Part shown: positions 8,217-19,855 of the stretch, in pieces
Layout of the letters: every line of letters starts with the position of its first letter
Position numbering within the stretch: the first letter of the stretch is position 1
From: Marinobacterium stanieri
Lineage (GTDB): Bacteria; Pseudomonadota; Gammaproteobacteria; Pseudomonadales; Balneatricaceae
Length of the DNA stretch: 64,000 nt
Direction of reading: 5' to 3'
Assembly: GCF_900155945.1 (NCBI RefSeq)
Contig: NZ_FTMN01000001.1
Span: 961,761 to 1,025,760, forward strand
The notes under the pieces: generated by a model
Database searches by the model: none
The model's input: the letters and a program-made list of their open reading frames with translations, nothing else
What the model was told of the DNA's origin: nothing
Translations under genes and position numbers: made by a program

Positions 8217-11200
8217 TCAGGGCGCTGATTGGGTGGGCTGCAGCTTGAACTCGGGGTCGTTCCAGTCCCCTTTCAGGGTGTAACGCAGGCTGGTAAAGCG
8301 CTGCAGCTGGTCCCCTATCAGCTTGTCGATGACAAACGCCGCCCCTGCAACCTGGGGCGCCCCCAGCAGAATCGCGGCAAAGGGCGCATTACTGCTGAGC
8401 GGAAGCGCAACCTCGACCGCCTGATCCAGCTCACGCGTGCCTAAGTCCACCTGACCGCTAAGCGACATATTGGCAGAAGGCCCTTCCAGCGTCAGAGGTG
8501 ATTCAGTACGGGCGACGCCCTGCTCGATGACATAGTGCCCCTTGATGCGGTCGAAGCTGACCCCTTTTTGCAGCAGATCGCTGAAATCCAGTCGCAATCG
8601 CCGCGCCAGCGAGTTGAAGTTCAAAATGCCAAACACGCGCAGGAAGTTGCTGGTTTCGGCGGTTTCGATCAAGCGTGCCTGCCCGGTCTCGAATTCAAAC
8701 TCACCGTTGATATCCGCTAACGAAAACGCCCAGGGCGCGCCCGGCCAATTCAGCGCCAGATCCCCCTTGACCTCACTGCTTTCCAGCACACGCCCGTAGC
8801 CCCATTGTTGCAGCAAGCGGCCAATATCATCCGCCGCCAGGTTCAGCTGCAAAAGGGTTTCCGGGGCTGTCTGGTGCTGCCGCCAATGCAGCTCACCGTT
8901 CATGATTACCTGCTCCAGGTGCGCTTCCAGCTGCCGGATACTCAGCCCCTTTTCATGTGGACGCAGCTGGAATCGCCAGTCACCCAGCGGTTTTTCGCCC
9001 AGATCCAGGTGGCTGATCGCGATATCCATGGCCGGAAGTTGAGAGGCATTTATGCTCTCGTAACCCTGCTTGTCTATTTCCTGCTCTGTCTCAGATGGCT
9101 CAGAGGAGGCGCCTGAAGCGGGTATATCACGAACAAGGTCCAGCTGCAGGTGCTCCAAATCCACCGCAATCGGCTTTTCCGGTGCAATGCGTACCGCCCC
9201 CTTCGCCAGGCGGTGCGCCAAATTAACGGCCACTGCTGCCTCTGCAGTGCCCTTCAGCTCCACCTGCATCGCCTCGTCATCAGCGCGCACCGGTAACTGC
9301 ATACGGCCATCACGCAGCTGGAAAGACGGCTGCAAACCAAAGGCCAATGACAGGGGCGCCAACTGCTCGGGTGATTTTTTCAACCGTCCGGGCAAGGCCA
9401 GCTCAACACCCTGTAGATCTGATGTCAGGCGTAACCCGGAACACTCGGTTTCTGCGCACAGATCCAGCTCGGCCTGCCATTTGACGTCGCCTTCAGCCAG
9501 CGCCAGGGCCGGCCACTCCAGCCAGCTTTGCAAGGCCGGCACAGGGGTTTGGCCAAGCAAATGCAGACGTTGCTGACCGGGCCCGATCGCCTCAATCTGA
9601 GCCGTCACCGGCTGCTCCAGGAACACACCGTTAAGCCCCTCGGCACTCAAGCCTTTGGCGCTGGAAAAACGCACATCCCCCTGAATATCCGTCACGGCAA
9701 TACCGATGCGCTCGGACGCCAGCCGCACACCCTCGAGTTGGGCAGCCACTCGGACCTTGGGCGGCACCTGTTCGCGCAGGGGGATATCGAGTCCCAGACG
9801 CAGCGTAGTTGCACCTTCCGTCAGCTGCCAGGGCTGAATACCCTCACCCAACTGTTGCGCCAGCGGGGTATTCTTGAGCAGATAATCCACATCCTCGGCC
9901 GGCCCACTTAAGCGGGTTTCAACCTGGAGCTCGCGGCTGCCCGGAGGCAGATACGCCCAGCCGGAGGTAACATCGGAATTAAGCAGACGTGCCTGGCCAA
10001 TATTGACCACCAGGCCACCATCGCGCACCATCAGGAACACATCAGCCTGCTCCAGTGCCGGCCAACCGGGCTGATAGGCCAGCGCTGCCTCTTCAATATC
10101 GAAGAACAACTGCACCACCGGCCGTCTTGGGGTTGCCAGTTTACGGGTTCCCGTTCGCAGCAGCAGGCCGCCCTGACGCAGACGCCCTGACTGAATGGCC
10201 TGTTTAAGCCAGCGGTGCAGACCCGCACCCACTTCATGCTCCGGCGTATATACCGGCGCCTGCAGGCCATCGCTGTCAGTCATGCCGATCATCAGCGTCA
10301 GCTCGGCCTGCTCTTCCCGGTCAAACGGCAGATCAATACTGAAACGCCCGGACGCTTGCACAGACTGGTCCTGCAGCTGAAGTCGCTCACTGTTTACCAG
10401 TACTCCTGTCTCATGCAGCGTCCAGCGCACACGTCCCTTTGCCTGCTGATAATGCCAGCCGTCCGGGTACAGCATGGGGAAATGCATGGCAAAGTTGTCA
10501 CTGGACAGGTCGATACGCCCACCGCCAAGACCGGCCTCCAGTCGACCGGAAACACCGCGAAGCCCCGGCGCACCCCGCCAGGCTTCCACCTGTACCTGGT
10601 CCAGATCAGCAATCAATTCAAATTCAGACCAGGGCTGGTCAGCGGCCTTGCGTAACACCAGATTATGCAGCTCACCCGCCGGTGCCAGCTGTGTTGCCAG
10701 CCGCGCGGCCAGGCTTTCATCCGGGCTGGCCGCCGCAAGCCATTGTCCCAGCGCCGCCAGATCAAGCGAAGAGACTCCCAGGTCCAATGTTTGTGGCAGC
10801 CCCTTGTCCACCAGAGGGCTGTGCAACACCAGCTTGGGAACCGATACAACTTTATCGGCACTGGACCAGGTCAAGTCATTGACCTGCAACTGATAGCCCC
10901 GCGCCTGCGGTTGCAGGCTCAGCATGGCAGCAAGTGTTTGCGGCAACGGCCAGGGCTTATCCAGCGCCAGCTCAGTCAGGTCGATACGGGCCTGGGCTTG
11001 CTGCAATTGATGGCGGTTGAACTCGACCCAGACACGGGTATCCAGCTGCATGCCCTGCAGTCCCCACTCAGGCTGCAGCACCTGTGCCAGCTGCGGGCCC
11101 AATTGGCGAATATCCAGATAGCCTTGATAATGAGCCCCCAGGGGATCTGCTTCACTGAGGTCGGAAGCTTCAAGGATAAAGTCGATTTCGGTTTGCTCAC

Positions 11201-11816
11201 CCAGCTGAGGCATCCGCACCGCGCCACTGAGGCGGTGTTCCTGACGTGCGTTTTCCAGCTCAAGGTCGGCAGGAGATACCACCAGAGGGCGTCCCTGCTG
11301 GGGAATCAGTACCAGCTCTACATCCTTGATCAGGGCATAGGGTTGGCTCAGCAGCAGGCGGGAAAGGGTTTGCCAGCCACTGGCCGACATGCCTGAGTCA
11401 GGCTGCTGGGGTGAAGCTCCGGGGCGATGCAGCCAGCTGCCGGCACGCTGGTGCCAGCGCCCGACGACACCACTGACTTCAAAACGTTGAAAGATGGGCA
11501 GCCAGGACATCAGCGACCCGAAAGGATCAAACTCCAGGGTTACCTGCTCCAGTGCCAGGTAACCTTCCGGTCCGCTGTCCGCACCGGCACGCATGCGGAT
11601 GTCACGGACCTGAAGGACCGGGTAGGCACGGCTCCAGTGCCCCTCCAGCTGCCCGATCTCAAGCTCGATCCCCAGGCGCTGGGCCAGATAGTCCTGAATC
11701 TGTGGCCGGAAATGGTCGACATTGTTCAGCAGCAGGCGCACCCCCGTCAGCAGCAGCGCGCACAGCAACAGCAGCAGCAGAAAAGCCCACCAGGCCCGGC
11801 TCAGGTGTCGACGCAT
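8217..11816 (-). CDS. yhdP: YhdP, AsmA-like inter-membrane lipid transport protein
   Basis: Very large 1199-aa protein with an N-terminal membrane helix (AWWAFLLLLLLCALLLTGVRLLL) and a long periplasmic beta-rich region, as in the YhdP/DUF3971 family. Together with TamB and YdbH it is thought to carry phospholipids to the outer membrane. Near the C-terminus the AsmA-type block is present (FLRVFGILNFNSLARRLRLDF). It is the last gene of mreBCD-maf-rng-yhdP, 16 bases after the rng stop, and probably co-transcribed. Length is close to the usual family size of about 1250 aa. Confidence 0.92.
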   Translation of the reverse strand: MRRHLSRAWWAFLLLLLLCALLLTGVRLLLNNVDHFRPQIQDYLAQRLGIELEIGQLEGHWSRAYPVLQVRDIRMRAGADSGPEGYLALEQVTLEFDPFGSLMSWLPIFQRFEVSGVVGRWHQRAGSWLHRPGASPQQPDSGMSASGWQTLSRLLLSQPYALIKDVELVLIPQQGRPLVVSPADLELENARQEHRLSGAVRMPQLGEQTEIDFILEASDLSEADPLGAHYQGYLDIRQLGPQLAQVLQPEWGLQGMQLDTRVWVEFNRHQLQQAQARIDLTELALDKPWPLPQTLAAMLSLQPQARGYQLQVNDLTWSSADKVVSVPKLVLHSPLVDKGLPQTLDLGVSSLDLAALGQWLAAASPDESLAARLATQLAPAGELHNLVLRKAADQPWSEFELIADLDQVQVEAWRGAPGLRGVSGRLEAGLGGGRIDLSSDNFAMHFPMLYPDGWHYQQAKGRVRWTLHETGVLVNSERLQLQDQSVQASGRFSIDLPFDREEQAELTLMIGMTDSDGLQAPVYTPEHEVGAGLHRWLKQAIQSGRLRQGGLLLRTGTRKLATPRRPVVQLFFDIEEAALAYQPGWPALEQADVFLMVRDGGLVVNIGQARLLNSDVTSGWAYLPPGSRELQVETRLSGPAEDVDYLLKNTPLAQQLGEGIQPWQLTEGATTLRLGLDIPLREQVPPKVRVAAQLEGVRLASERIGIAVTDIQGDVRFSSAKGLSAEGLNGVFLEQPVTAQIEAIGPGQQRLHLLGQTPVPALQSWLEWPALALAEGDVKWQAELDLCAETECSGLRLTSDLQGVELALPGRLKKSPEQLAPLSLAFGLQPSFQLRDGRMQLPVRADDEAMQVELKGTAEAAVAVNLAHRLAKGAVRIAPEKPIAVDLEHLQLDLVRDIPASGASSEPSETEQEIDKQGYESINASQLPAMDIAISHLDLGEKPLGDWRFQLRPHEKGLSIRQLEAHLEQVIMNGELHWRQHQTAPETLLQLNLAADDIGRLLQQWGYGRVLESSEVKGDLALNWPGAPWAFSLADINGEFEFETGQARLIETAETSNFLRVFGILNFNSLARRLRLDFSDLLQKGVSFDRIKGHYVIEQGVARTESPLTLEGPSANMSLSGQVDLGTRELDQAVEVALPLSSNAPFAAILLGAPQVAGAAFVIDKLIGDQLQRFTSLRYTLKGDWNDPEFKLQPTQSAP

Positions 11817-11832
11817 CCTGCCAGAACCCTAC

Positions 11833-13302
11833 TCAGCGCAACACAACGTCGTATTGTTCCGGCGTGTACAGCGGTTCCACCTGGAAACGTACCGTCTTGC
11901 CGATGAAGTCCTCCAGTTCTGCCACGTGGTCCGAGACCTCATCCAGCAAATGATCCACCACGGATTGCGCCGCCAGCACCAGATAGGTTTCGGTATCATA
12001 GGCACGGTGCTGACGCAGGATTTCACGGAATATTTCGTAGCAGACCGTTTCCGGTGTTTTCAGCGAACCCCGACCCTGACAGTGGGTACAGGATTCACAG
12101 AGCACCTGCTCCAGGCTTTCGCGGGTACGCTTGCGCGTCATCTCCACCAGCCCCAGCTCGGACACACCCGTGACCTTGCACTTGGCATGATCCTTCTCCA
12201 GCACCCGCTCCAGCGTACGCAGCACCTGACGTTGATGGTCGGGATCTTCCATATCGATGAAGTCGATAATGATGATGCCGCCCAAATTGCGCAGGCGCAG
12301 CTGACGGCCAATCGCCGTAGCCGCTTCCAGGTTGGTCTTGAAGATGGTTTCTTCCAGGTTGCGATGGCCGACAAAGGCCCCCGTATTCACATCCACGGTG
12401 GTCATGGCTTCGGTCTGGTCGAAAATCAGATAGCCGCCGGATTTCAACTCAACCTTGCGGCCCAGTGCCTTCTGCATCTCTTCTTCGACATTGAACATGT
12501 CAAAGATCGGGCGTTCGCCGGGGTAGTACTCCAGCTTGCTTTCAATCTCGGGTACCAGTGCTTTGACAAAGCTGTGGGCACGCTGGAAGGTTTCACGGGA
12601 GTCGATACGAATGCGCTCTACGCCGGAATGCGCCATATCGCGGAGGGCACGCATGTTGAGCGGCAGGTCTTCGTAGACGATCGCCGGTGCCTTGACCTGT
12701 TTGATTTTCTGACGAATGGATTCCCACAGGCGGCGCAGGAACTGCAGATCCGATTCAAGCTCCACCTCGGTGACGCCCTCGGCCACTGTACGCAGGATGA
12801 CACCCCAGTCCGGTGAATTATTCTCTTCCGGTACCAGCGTTTGCATCAGCCCGCGCAAGCGCTCACGCTCGGCACCATCTTCGATACGTTGGGATACACC
12901 GATATGACTACTGCCCGGCATCAGGACGAGATATCGCGAGGGAATAGAGATATGCGTGGTCAGGCGCGCTCCCTTGGTGCCGATCGGGTCCTTGGTCACC
13001 TGCACCAACAGGCTTTGGCCTTCACGCAGCACCTGCGCGATGGAGGTTGCGCTGCGCTGCTCGGCTGCCATGGTCTGATCGATGACTTCATCCACATGGA
13101 TGAACGCGGCACGTTCGAGACCAATATCGACAAATGCTGCCTGCATACCGGGTAGCACACGCACCACTTTGCCTTGATAAATGTTACCGACAATCCCCCG
13201 TCGCTTGGCGCGTTCGACGTAGATTTCCTGGGGCATGCCGTTTTCGATCACTGCCACACGCGTTTCCATCGGTGTGAAATTGATCAGGATCTCCTCACCC
13301 AT
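11833..13302 (-). CDS. rng: Ribonuclease G
   Basis: A 489-aa endoribonuclease, the standard RNase G length, involved in 16S rRNA 5' maturation and mRNA turnover. The S1 domain is at about residues 35-130 (GNIYQGKVVRVLPGMQAAFVDIG). The catalytic magnesium-binding acids lie in VDVNTGAFVG and IIIDFIDM. The zinc-link cysteines CESCTHC are present. It lacks the RNase E scaffold extension. The start MGEEILINFTPMETRVAV at 13302 follows AGAGGAAG, so the longer in-frame extension is not real. It starts 23 bases after maf. Confidence 0.96.
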   Translation of the reverse strand: MGEEILINFTPMETRVAVIENGMPQEIYVERAKRRGIVGNIYQGKVVRVLPGMQAAFVDIGLERAAFIHVDEVIDQTMAAEQRSATSIAQVLREGQSLLVQVTKDPIGTKGARLTTHISIPSRYLVLMPGSSHIGVSQRIEDGAERERLRGLMQTLVPEENNSPDWGVILRTVAEGVTEVELESDLQFLRRLWESIRQKIKQVKAPAIVYEDLPLNMRALRDMAHSGVERIRIDSRETFQRAHSFVKALVPEIESKLEYYPGERPIFDMFNVEEEMQKALGRKVELKSGGYLIFDQTEAMTTVDVNTGAFVGHRNLEETIFKTNLEAATAIGRQLRLRNLGGIIIIDFIDMEDPDHQRQVLRTLERVLEKDHAKCKVTGVSELGLVEMTRKRTRESLEQVLCESCTHCQGRGSLKTPETVCYEIFREILRQHRAYDTETYLVLAAQSVVDHLLDEVSDHVAELEDFIGKTVRFQVEPLYTPEQYDVVLR

Positions 13303-13325
13303 CCATTCTTCCTCTTGCTGCTCTC

Positions 13326-13913
13326 TCAGGTTGCGGGGGCATGCCAGATCGGTACTGCAAATGATCCAAGCAGGCGGGCTGTTTCCATCAATGGTAACCC
13401 GACTACTGCAGAGTAACTGCCTTCCATGCGGCTGACAAATACGGCACCCATTCCTTGAATCCCGTAGGCACCTGCCTTGTCGGCAGGTTCGCCGGTATGC
13501 CAATAGGCCCGGCATTGATCTTCATTCAGTGGCTGAAACTCCACCTCGGTGATCACGGTCTCGACCGCTTCTCGCTCACCCTGTACCAGCGCCACCGATG
13601 TCATCACCTGATGCCGGCGCCCTGACAGGTGCATCAGCATGCGCACCGCATCGTCCTCATTCTCGGGCTTGCCGAGAATATGGTTATCCAGAGTCACCGT
13701 GGTATCCGAGCCAAGATAGACGGCATCAGACCCCATCAGCTGCTGACAGGCACGCGCCTTCTCAAGCGCCAGCCTGGCCACATAATCAGCCGGCGCTTCC
13801 TGTGGCAAAGGCGTTTCATCAATATCCACAGGGCGGCACTCAAACCTCACCCCGATCTGCTGTAACAATTCACGTCGTCGTGGCGAGGCCGAAGCCAGAA
13901 TCAATGTGGACAT
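13326..13913 (-). CDS. maf: Maf-family nucleoside triphosphate pyrophosphatase (YhdE type)
   Basis: A 195-aa Maf protein that hydrolyses dTTP/UTP or modified nucleotides, a house-cleaning role linked to septum formation. The opening MSTLILASASPRRRELL, the SDTTVTLD metal-binding segment and the GAYGIQG motif are characteristic. Position between mreD and rng matches YhdE. A second ATG six bases upstream (13919) overlaps the mreD stop; the shorter start fits the family N-terminus better. The much longer in-frame extension over mreD is a shadow. Confidence 0.93.
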   Translation of the reverse strand: MSTLILASASPRRRELLQQIGVRFECRPVDIDETPLPQEAPADYVARLALEKARACQQLMGSDAVYLGSDTTVTLDNHILGKPENEDDAVRMLMHLSGRRHQVMTSVALVQGEREAVETVITEVEFQPLNEDQCRAYWHTGEPADKAGAYGIQGMGAVFVSRMEGSYSAVVGLPLMETARLLGSFAVPIWHAPAT

Positions 13914-13918
13914 AGGCA

Positions 13919-14407
13919 TTATTTCAGATAGAAAGTGTGTCGAGTGGCGCGCAATAACAGAAACAGCCAGGGCCATACCAGCGCACTGACCAGTGACGGC
14001 AGCAGAAACAGCAGGGAGTTTCCGGTGGTGCCAGTCATGCTCTGCATCCAGTGGAACAGCAGCTGGTTGATCCCCACCAGCACCAGCACCATGAAGGATT
14101 GCTGCCACAGCGGGAACATGCGCAAACGCTTGTAGAGCAACAGCACCAGGAAAGCGATCAACGTCAGCGACAGGGCGCTCAGACCCAGTACACTGCCACG
14201 CACCACATCCAGCAGCACGCCAATGGCAAAGGCACTGCCCATCCCCACACGGTGCGGCAACGCCATCACCCAGTAGATCAGAATCAGCACCACCCATTCA
14301 GGTCGCGCCCATACCAGCATGTCCGGCAATGGCATCTGGCTCAGCACCATTCCGACCAGGAAGGTGGCGAAGATGATCATGCCGCCGCCGCGCGACTCAT
14401 CACTCAT
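13919..14407 (-). CDS. mreD: Rod shape-determining protein MreD
   Basis: A 162-aa integral membrane protein with about five hydrophobic helices, working with MreB, MreC, RodA and PBP2 in the elongasome. The N-terminal PEWVVLILIYWVMALPHRVG segment is typical, including the conserved PHRVG turn. The start lies inside the mreC 3' end (8-base overlap), so translation is coupled. Family sequence is weakly conserved, but the mreC-mreD-maf order makes the call secure. Confidence 0.93.
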   Translation of the reverse strand: MSDESRGGGMIIFATFLVGMVLSQMPLPDMLVWARPEWVVLILIYWVMALPHRVGMGSAFAIGVLLDVVRGSVLGLSALSLTLIAFLVLLLYKRLRMFPLWQQSFMVLVLVGINQLLFHWMQSMTGTTGNSLLFLLPSLVSALVWPWLFLLLRATRHTFYLK

Positions 14408-15254
14408 GCTCAGGCTCCGCCTGGATCTGAGACAGTTCGGAGCGGTAATCGACCAACAGCAGGTATCGACTGCGGTCGAGACGCGCGGTGGGTTCAGCCT
14501 TGATCAGCTTGAACGGGCGACCGGGGTCACGAATCACCTCAACCACACGGGCAACCGGATAGCCGCGCGGGAAACGACCGCCCAGCCCGGAGGTCACCAG
14601 CAGATCGCCCTGCTGGATATCCGCCGTATCAGGAATGTGCTCCATTTCCAGCTCACCCAGCGTGCCCTTGCCCAGGGCAATGCCCCGAAAGCCGTTACGG
14701 TTGATCTCAACCGGGACCGCAGAGCGTGCATCGGTGATCAGCATCACGCGGCTGGTGTAGTGCGACAGGTTCACCACCTGCCCCATCACGCCACCGGCAT
14801 CCAGCACCGGCTGGCCGACAAACACCTGATCTTCCAGGCCCTGATTGAGGATCACCTGATGCTGGAAGGGATCTGGATTCACACCGATCAGCTCCACCAG
14901 GCGACTGGGCGGGTTAAGGCGTTCACCGGCCTTGAGCAGTTCACGCAGACGGATGTTTTCAGCAGTCAAGGCAGCCATCTGCTGTACCTTGCGCTCCAGA
15001 ATCATCGCTTCGGATTTGAGGGTTTCGTTTTCACGTACCAGGCTGGCACGGTTGACCACTACACCGGAGAGGCTGTCCGCCACACGCGCAGGAATATCCA
15101 CCACCCACTGCAGAGGGGTAGTCACCAGTGACAACCAGGCACGGCCTTCCTTCATGCGCGGCCAATGCAGGTCTGCCACCATCAACAGGATGGCCAGCAG
15201 ACACAGCAAAATGAACAGACGACGCGGTCGACCACCTCGGAAGATCGGTTTAAT
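14400..15254 (-). CDS. mreC: Cell-shape protein MreC, apparently initiating at an ATT codon
   Basis: Periplasmic elongasome protein with one N-terminal membrane helix (about 13-33), a coiled coil (about 70-110), then the paired beta-barrel MreC domain (GLEDQVFVGQPV and VTSGLGGRFPRGYPV). No ATG, GTG or TTG sits where the family starts. Read upstream, the frame continues K-P-I-F-R-G-G-R, the conserved MKPIF start of gammaproteobacterial MreC. The codon at the Met position is ATT (15254-15252 on the minus strand), preceded by a perfect AGGAGG six bases away (15266-15261). A TTG at 15209 would delete the cytoplasmic tail and half of the helix and has no ribosome site. With ATT the protein is 284 aa. 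Confidence 0.92.
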   Translation of the reverse strand: MKPIFRGGRPRRLFILLCLLAILLMVADLHWPRMKEGRAWLSLVTTPLQWVVDIPARVADSLSGVVVNRASLVRENETLKSEAMILERKVQQMAALTAENIRLRELLKAGERLNPPSRLVELIGVNPDPFQHQVILNQGLEDQVFVGQPVLDAGGVMGQVVNLSHYTSRVMLITDARSAVPVEINRNGFRGIALGKGTLGELEMEHIPDTADIQQGDLLVTSGLGGRFPRGYPVARVVEVIRDPGRPFKLIKAEPTARLDRSRYLLLVDYRSELSQIQAEPEHE

Positions 15255-15328
15255 ACCGCACCTCCTGAGCGCTTGTCAGGCGATACCCTTGACCGCAGAC
15301 AGTCAGAAACAGCCAGGGCAGCATGCCG

Positions 15329-16468
<1,140 letters not shown>

Positions 16469-16566
16469 TTATGCGCCATTCACCCTTTCCAAATTCAATC
16501 GCTGCGGGGCCTGTGGCATTCAGCCAGCCTTCAGCGGACAGACTGATCAGAGCGAGAAGCGGACCT

Positions 16567-16854
16567 ATGTCACTGGACCGATCCGAAGTGGAACAGATAG
16601 CTCATCTGGCACGCCTGCAGATCGATGCGGCCGATATCGACAGCTATAGCGATTCATTGAACAGCATCCTGAACCTGGTGGATCAGATGCAGGCCACCAA
16701 TACCGACGGTGTTGAACCCCTGGCACACCCTCTGGATGCCGTGCAGCGTCTGCGCGCTGACGAAGTATCCGAGGTCAACCAGCGTGAAGCCCTGCAAGCC
16801 GTGGCTCCGGCCACCGAGGAAGGTCTCTTCCTGGTACCCAAAGTCATCGAATAA
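16567..16854 (+). CDS. gatC: Asp/Glu-tRNA amidotransferase subunit C
   Basis: A 95-aa small subunit that bridges GatA and GatB in the GatCAB complex, which converts mischarged Asp-tRNA(Asn) or Glu-tRNA(Gln) to the amide. The N-terminal [17 protein letters not shown] and the C-terminal [12 protein letters not shown] are typical. ATG at 16567 was chosen because it gives the family N-terminus; the in-frame ATG at 16444 would add 41 unrelated residues. A possible promoter lies around 16440-16475 (TATCTT) but is weak. Confidence 0.95.
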   Translation: MSLDRSEVEQIAHLARLQIDAADIDSYSDSLNSILNLVDQMQATNTDGVEPLAHPLDAVQRLRADEVSEVNQREALQAVAPATEEGLFLVPKVIE

Positions 16855-16881
16855 TCCGCCTTCAGGTTCAAGGACACTGAC

Positions 16882-18339
16882 ATGTTTGACAAAACACTTG
16901 CCGAGCTGGCCCAGGGGCTGGAGCGCGGCGACTACAGCAGCACCGAGCTGACGCAGGCCTACCTGCAGCGTATCAACGCGCTGGACAGCCAGTACAACTC
17001 CTTTATCACTGTTACTGAAGAACAGGCGCTGGCCCAGGCCAAAGCCGCCGACGAAGCCCGCGCAGCCGGCAACGGCGGCGCCCTTTGTGGTCTGCCGATC
17101 GCACACAAGGACCTGTTCTGCACCCAGGGCGTGCGCACCTCCAGCGCTTCCAAAATGCTGGATAACTTCGTATCCCCGTACGACGCGACCATCGTCAGCC
17201 GCCTGAAAAATGCCGGCACCGTGACGCTGGGCAAGCTGAACATGGACGAATTCGCCATGGGTTCCTCCAACGAGAGCAGCTTCTACGGCCCGGCCCGCAA
17301 TCCCTGGAACACTGACTGTGTCCCTGGTGGCTCCTCCGGCGGTTCTGCTGCGGCTGTAGCGGCACGCCTGACTCCGGCCGCAACCGGTTCCGACACCGGT
17401 GGCTCCATCCGTCAGCCTGCAGCCCTGTGCGGCATCACTGGCCTGAAGCCGACCTATGGTCGCGTGTCCCGTTACGGCATGATCGCCTTTGCCTCCTCGC
17501 TGGATCAGGCCGGCCCCATGGCCCAGACTGCTGAAGACTGCGGCATGATCCTGAATGCCATGGCCGGTTTCGACCCCATGGACTCCACCAGCGCCGAGCG
17601 CGACATGGAAGACTACACCGCCGAGCTGAACCAGCCGCTGGCCGGTCTGAAGGTCGGTCTGCCCAAGGAGTATTTCTCCGATGCGCTGGACGCCGGCGTT
17701 GCCGAGCAGGTCCGCAATGCCGTCGCCGAATTCGAAAAACTGGGTGCGACCGTGAAAGAGGTCAGCCTGCCCAACACCGAACTGTGCATCCCGGCCTACT
17801 ACATCCTGGCCCCGGCTGAAGCCTCTTCCAACCTGTCCCGTTTTGATGGCGTGCGCTACGGCTACCGCTGTGAAGACCCGGCCGACCTGGAAGACCTGTA
17901 CAAGCGCAGCCGTGGTGAAGGCTTTGGAGCCGAGGTCAAGCGCCGCATCATGGTCGGCACCTACGCCCTCTCCGCCGGTTACTACGACGCCTACTACAAC
18001 AAGGCACAGCAGATCCGTCGCATGATCCAGCAGGATTTCGTCAACGTGCTTAACGATGTTGATGTCATCATGGGCCCGACTACGCCGCAGACTGCGTTCA
18101 AGCTGGGCGAGAAGAGCAGCGATCCGGTCTCCATGTATATGGAAGATATCTTCACACTGTCACTGAACCTGGCGGGCCTGCCCGGCATCTCCGTACCCTG
18201 CGGCCAGAGCAACGGCCTGCCGGTGGGTCTGCAGATCATCGGTAACTACTTTGCCGAGTCCAAGCTGCTCAACGTGGCGCACCAGTTCCAGCAGGCAACT
18301 GACTGGCATAAACAGATCCCGGCCGGAGTGGAGGTGTAA
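16882..18339 (+). CDS. gatA: Asp/Glu-tRNA amidotransferase subunit A
   Basis: Amidase-signature glutaminase subunit of 485 aa that releases ammonia for the transamidation in GatB. The catalytic Lys is in PIAHKDLFC, and the Ser-cisSer pair lies in the Gly/Ser-rich [13 protein letters not shown] and [13 protein letters not shown] segments. It sits between gatC (27 bases) and gatB (2 bases) in an operon. Codon use in gatA and gatB looks strongly biased to C/G-ending codons, as for highly expressed genes. Confidence 0.97.
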   Translation: MFDKTLAELAQGLERGDYSSTELTQAYLQRINALDSQYNSFITVTEEQALAQAKAADEARAAGNGGALCGLPIAHKDLFCTQGVRTSSASKMLDNFVSPYDATIVSRLKNAGTVTLGKLNMDEFAMGSSNESSFYGPARNPWNTDCVPGGSSGGSAAAVAARLTPAATGSDTGGSIRQPAALCGITGLKPTYGRVSRYGMIAFASSLDQAGPMAQTAEDCGMILNAMAGFDPMDSTSAERDMEDYTAELNQPLAGLKVGLPKEYFSDALDAGVAEQVRNAVAEFEKLGATVKEVSLPNTELCIPAYYILAPAEASSNLSRFDGVRYGYRCEDPADLEDLYKRSRGEGFGAEVKRRIMVGTYALSAGYYDAYYNKAQQIRRMIQQDFVNVLNDVDVIMGPTTPQTAFKLGEKSSDPVSMYMEDIFTLSLNLAGLPGISVPCGQSNGLPVGLQIIGNYFAESKLLNVAHQFQQATDWHKQIPAGVEV

Positions 18340-18341
18340 TC

Positions 18342-19796
18342 ATGGAATGGGAAGTTGTTATCGGCCTGGAAATTCACGTCCAGCTGTCGACCAAAACCAA
18401 GATTTTCTCCGGCGCCAGCACCGCTTTCGGTGCCGAACCGAACACTCAGGCCTGTGCCGTTGACCTGGCCCTGCCGGGCACCCTGCCGGTGTTCAACGAG
18501 AACGCCCTGCGCATGGCCGTCATGTTCGGTCTGGCCGTAAACGCCGAGATCGGCAAGCGCTCTGTATTCGAGCGTAAAAACTACTTCTACCCGGACCTGC
18601 CCAAGGGCTACCAGACCACTCAGCTGGCCGAACCGATCGTGGGCCCGGGCTTTGTTGATATCGAAACCGAAGAAGGTGTTCAGCGCCGTGTTGGCCTGCA
18701 TCACGCCCACTTGGAAGAGGATGCGGGCAAGTCCCTGCATGAGGACTTCCACGGCATGTCCGGTATCGACCTGAACCGTGCCGGCACCCCTCTGGTGGAG
18801 ATCGTATCCGAGCCGGATATGCGTTCCTCCAAGGAAGCCGCCGCCTACGCGCGCAAGATCCACGCGATTGTGACCACGCTGGGCATCTGCGACGGCAACA
18901 TGGCCGAAGGCTCCATGCGCTGTGACTGTAACGTTTCCATCCGTCCGAAGGGCGAGGAGAAGCTGGGTACCCGTACCGAGCTGAAGAACATCAACTCCTT
19001 CCGCTTCATCGAACGCGCCATCGATACCGAAGTGGCACGTCAGATCGATCTGATCGAAGACGGCGGCACCGTCGTGCAGGAAACCCGCCTGTACGACCCG
19101 GACAAAAACGAAACCCGCAGCATGCGCTCCAAGGAAGAAGCCAACGACTACCGTTACTTCCCCTGCCCGGATCTGCTGCCGGTCATCATCGATGACAGCT
19201 ACATCGAAGCGATCCGCGAAACCCTGCCGGAACTGCCGGACGCACGTCGTGAGCGCTTCATCAGCGAATACAACCTGTCCGAATATGACGCTGGCGTCCT
19301 GTCCGCTTACAGCGCTCAGGCCGACTACTACGAGCAGGTGGTGAAGCTGTCCGGTGATACCAAGCTGTCTGCCAACTGGGTAATGGGCGAACTGGCCAAG
19401 TTCCTCAACCAGAACGACACCGATATCAAGGACAGCCCGGTCTCTGCCGAACAGCTCGGCGGCCTGCTGGTTCGCATCAAGGACAACACTATCTCCGGCA
19501 ACATCGCCAAGAAGGTGTTCGAACTGATGTGGAGCAAGGGCGGCACCGCTGACGAGATCATCGAGGCCGAGGGCCTGAAACAGGTTACCGATACCGGCGC
19601 CATCGAGAAGATCGTCGACGAAGTGATCGCCAACTCCGAGAAGCAGGTGGAGCAGTACAAGGCGGCCGAGCCGGACAAGCGCGGCAAGATGATCGGCTTC
19701 TTTATGGGTAAGGTCATGAAAGCCACCGGCGGCAAGGCCAACCCGGGTGCCGTTACCGGTATTCTCAAGCAGAAACTGGACGCGCTCTGCGACTGA
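18342..19796 (+). CDS. gatB: Asp/Glu-tRNA amidotransferase subunit B
   Basis: A 484-aa kinase-amidotransferase subunit. The N-terminal cradle ([20 protein letters not shown]) phosphorylates the tRNA-bound Asp/Glu; the C-terminal YqeY-like tail (about 340-484; [20 protein letters not shown]) binds tRNA. It is the last gene of gatCAB, followed by a strong terminator. The YqeY-type tail is related to the free-standing protein encoded at 54053. Confidence 0.97.
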   Translation: MEWEVVIGLEIHVQLSTKTKIFSGASTAFGAEPNTQACAVDLALPGTLPVFNENALRMAVMFGLAVNAEIGKRSVFERKNYFYPDLPKGYQTTQLAEPIVGPGFVDIETEEGVQRRVGLHHAHLEEDAGKSLHEDFHGMSGIDLNRAGTPLVEIVSEPDMRSSKEAAAYARKIHAIVTTLGICDGNMAEGSMRCDCNVSIRPKGEEKLGTRTELKNINSFRFIERAIDTEVARQIDLIEDGGTVVQETRLYDPDKNETRSMRSKEEANDYRYFPCPDLLPVIIDDSYIEAIRETLPELPDARRERFISEYNLSEYDAGVLSAYSAQADYYEQVVKLSGDTKLSANWVMGELAKFLNQNDTDIKDSPVSAEQLGGLLVRIKDNTISGNIAKKVFELMWSKGGTADEIIEAEGLKQVTDTGAIEKIVDEVIANSEKQVEQYKAAEPDKRGKMIGFFMGKVMKATGGKANPGAVTGILKQKLDALCD

Positions 19797-19819
19797 TCCC
19801 TATCGACTGCAGACGTCTG

Positions 19820-19846
19820 AAGCCGGCTCCCTGAGCCGGCTTTTTT
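19820..19846 (+). terminator. Rho-independent terminator after gatB
   Basis: Perfect 8-bp stem AGCCGGCT / AGCCGGCT (19821-19828 and 19834-19841) with a CCCTG loop, followed directly by six T residues. It lies 24 bases after the gatB stop and just before the convergent end of the HD-GYP gene. Confidence 0.9.
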
Positions 19847-19855
19847 ATGCCCGCA

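Noticed and set aside
13913..14297. N-terminal extension of the Maf protein
   Set aside because: The extension lies over mreD in another frame, and the Maf family starts at MSTLILASASPRR.
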